Origin: an uncultured Muribaculaceae bacterium
GTDB taxonomy: Bacteria > Bacteroidota > Bacteroidia > Bacteroidales > Muribaculaceae
Direction: 5' to 3'
Assembly: GCA_910583795.1 (NCBI GenBank)
Contig: CAJTZQ010000120.1
Location: 1 to 5,751, forward strand
Length of the DNA stretch: 5,751 nt
The notes beneath the pieces were generated by a model. That model searched no databases and was not told where the DNA came from. It was given only the letters and a program-made list of their open reading frames with translations. Every line of letters starts with the position of its first letter. The first letter of the stretch is position 1. Below are positions 5,720 to 5,751 of this stretch, piece after piece. A program made the position numbers and the translations under genes.

Positions 5720-5751
5720 ATGAACATATCAGGCTCTTTTGGAAAAATTGA
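5720..5751 (+). CDS. Possible start of a gene running off the right edge
   Basis: An ATG at 5720-5722 follows CAGAAAAATAA, an A-rich context typical of Bacteroidota starts. It stays open for the ten full codons left in the window (MNISGSFGKI). Too little is visible to name a product, and the open frame over such a short span proves little. The gene-free AT-rich stretch before it makes a gene start plausible. Confidence 0.3.
   Translation, partial: MNISGSFGKI

Noticed and set aside
5375..5751. tRNA or rRNA gene in the right-hand gene-free stretch
   Set aside because: No cloverleaf, T-loop GTTCRANNC motif or rRNA-like sequence was recognised on either strand.

Overview
The window looks like a Bacteroidota chromosome, most likely order Bacteroidales and possibly Muribaculaceae-like. 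Four things point there: an outer-membrane beta-barrel protein ending in the Bacteroidota-type 'DTSRFG' tail; GroES and GroEL sequences of Bacteroidales type, with a Gly/Met-rich GroEL tail; AT-rich start contexts without Shine-Dalgarno sequences; and one good match to the Bacteroidota vegetative promoter (-33 TTG, 20-nt spacer, -7 TAnnTTTG). The family-level placement is a guess. Most of the window is ordinary housekeeping and cell-envelope content.

Layout, left to right. (1) The 3' part of a plus-strand outer-membrane beta-barrel gene (1-665) ends at a symmetrical hairpin terminator (684-722), which it shares with the convergent groEL gene. (2) groES-groEL occupies 757-2760 on the minus strand. 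A nested hairpin lies in the 93-bp gap between the two genes. Upstream of groES is a sigma-54-like -24/-12 element (2810-2825); I found no CIRCE element and no TAnnTTTG box there. (3) A 14-bp-stem terminator (2854-2895) separates groES from a minus-strand secreted alpha-amylase of the AmyE type (GH13_28-like, 2956-4386). (4) A 289-bp AT-rich divergent region follows, with several small dyads. It leads into a plus-strand secreted NlpC/P60 (C40) cysteine peptidase (4676-5308) with a clear vegetative promoter. (5) After the peptidase comes an exact 50-bp palindrome (5325-5374), then about 375 bp with no long reading frame.

The least explained part is 5373-5750. It holds a 21-bp inverted repeat (20 of 21 pairs) whose arms bracket 206 bp. 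Directly inside the left arm is a second, 10-bp bulged helix. A possible 55-codon minus-strand reading frame runs through the left arm and stops on the last bases of the 50-bp palindrome. This could be a MITE-like element, a structured RNA, or a small gene with a folded leader. The sequence alone does not decide. A possible gene start lies at the extreme right edge (5720).

Functional links: GroES and GroEL form one chaperonin machine. The other three recognised genes (beta-barrel, amylase, C40 peptidase) are all envelope or secreted proteins, but they do not form one operon or a recognisable polysaccharide-utilisation locus. I see no tRNA, rRNA, CRISPR array or transposase gene.
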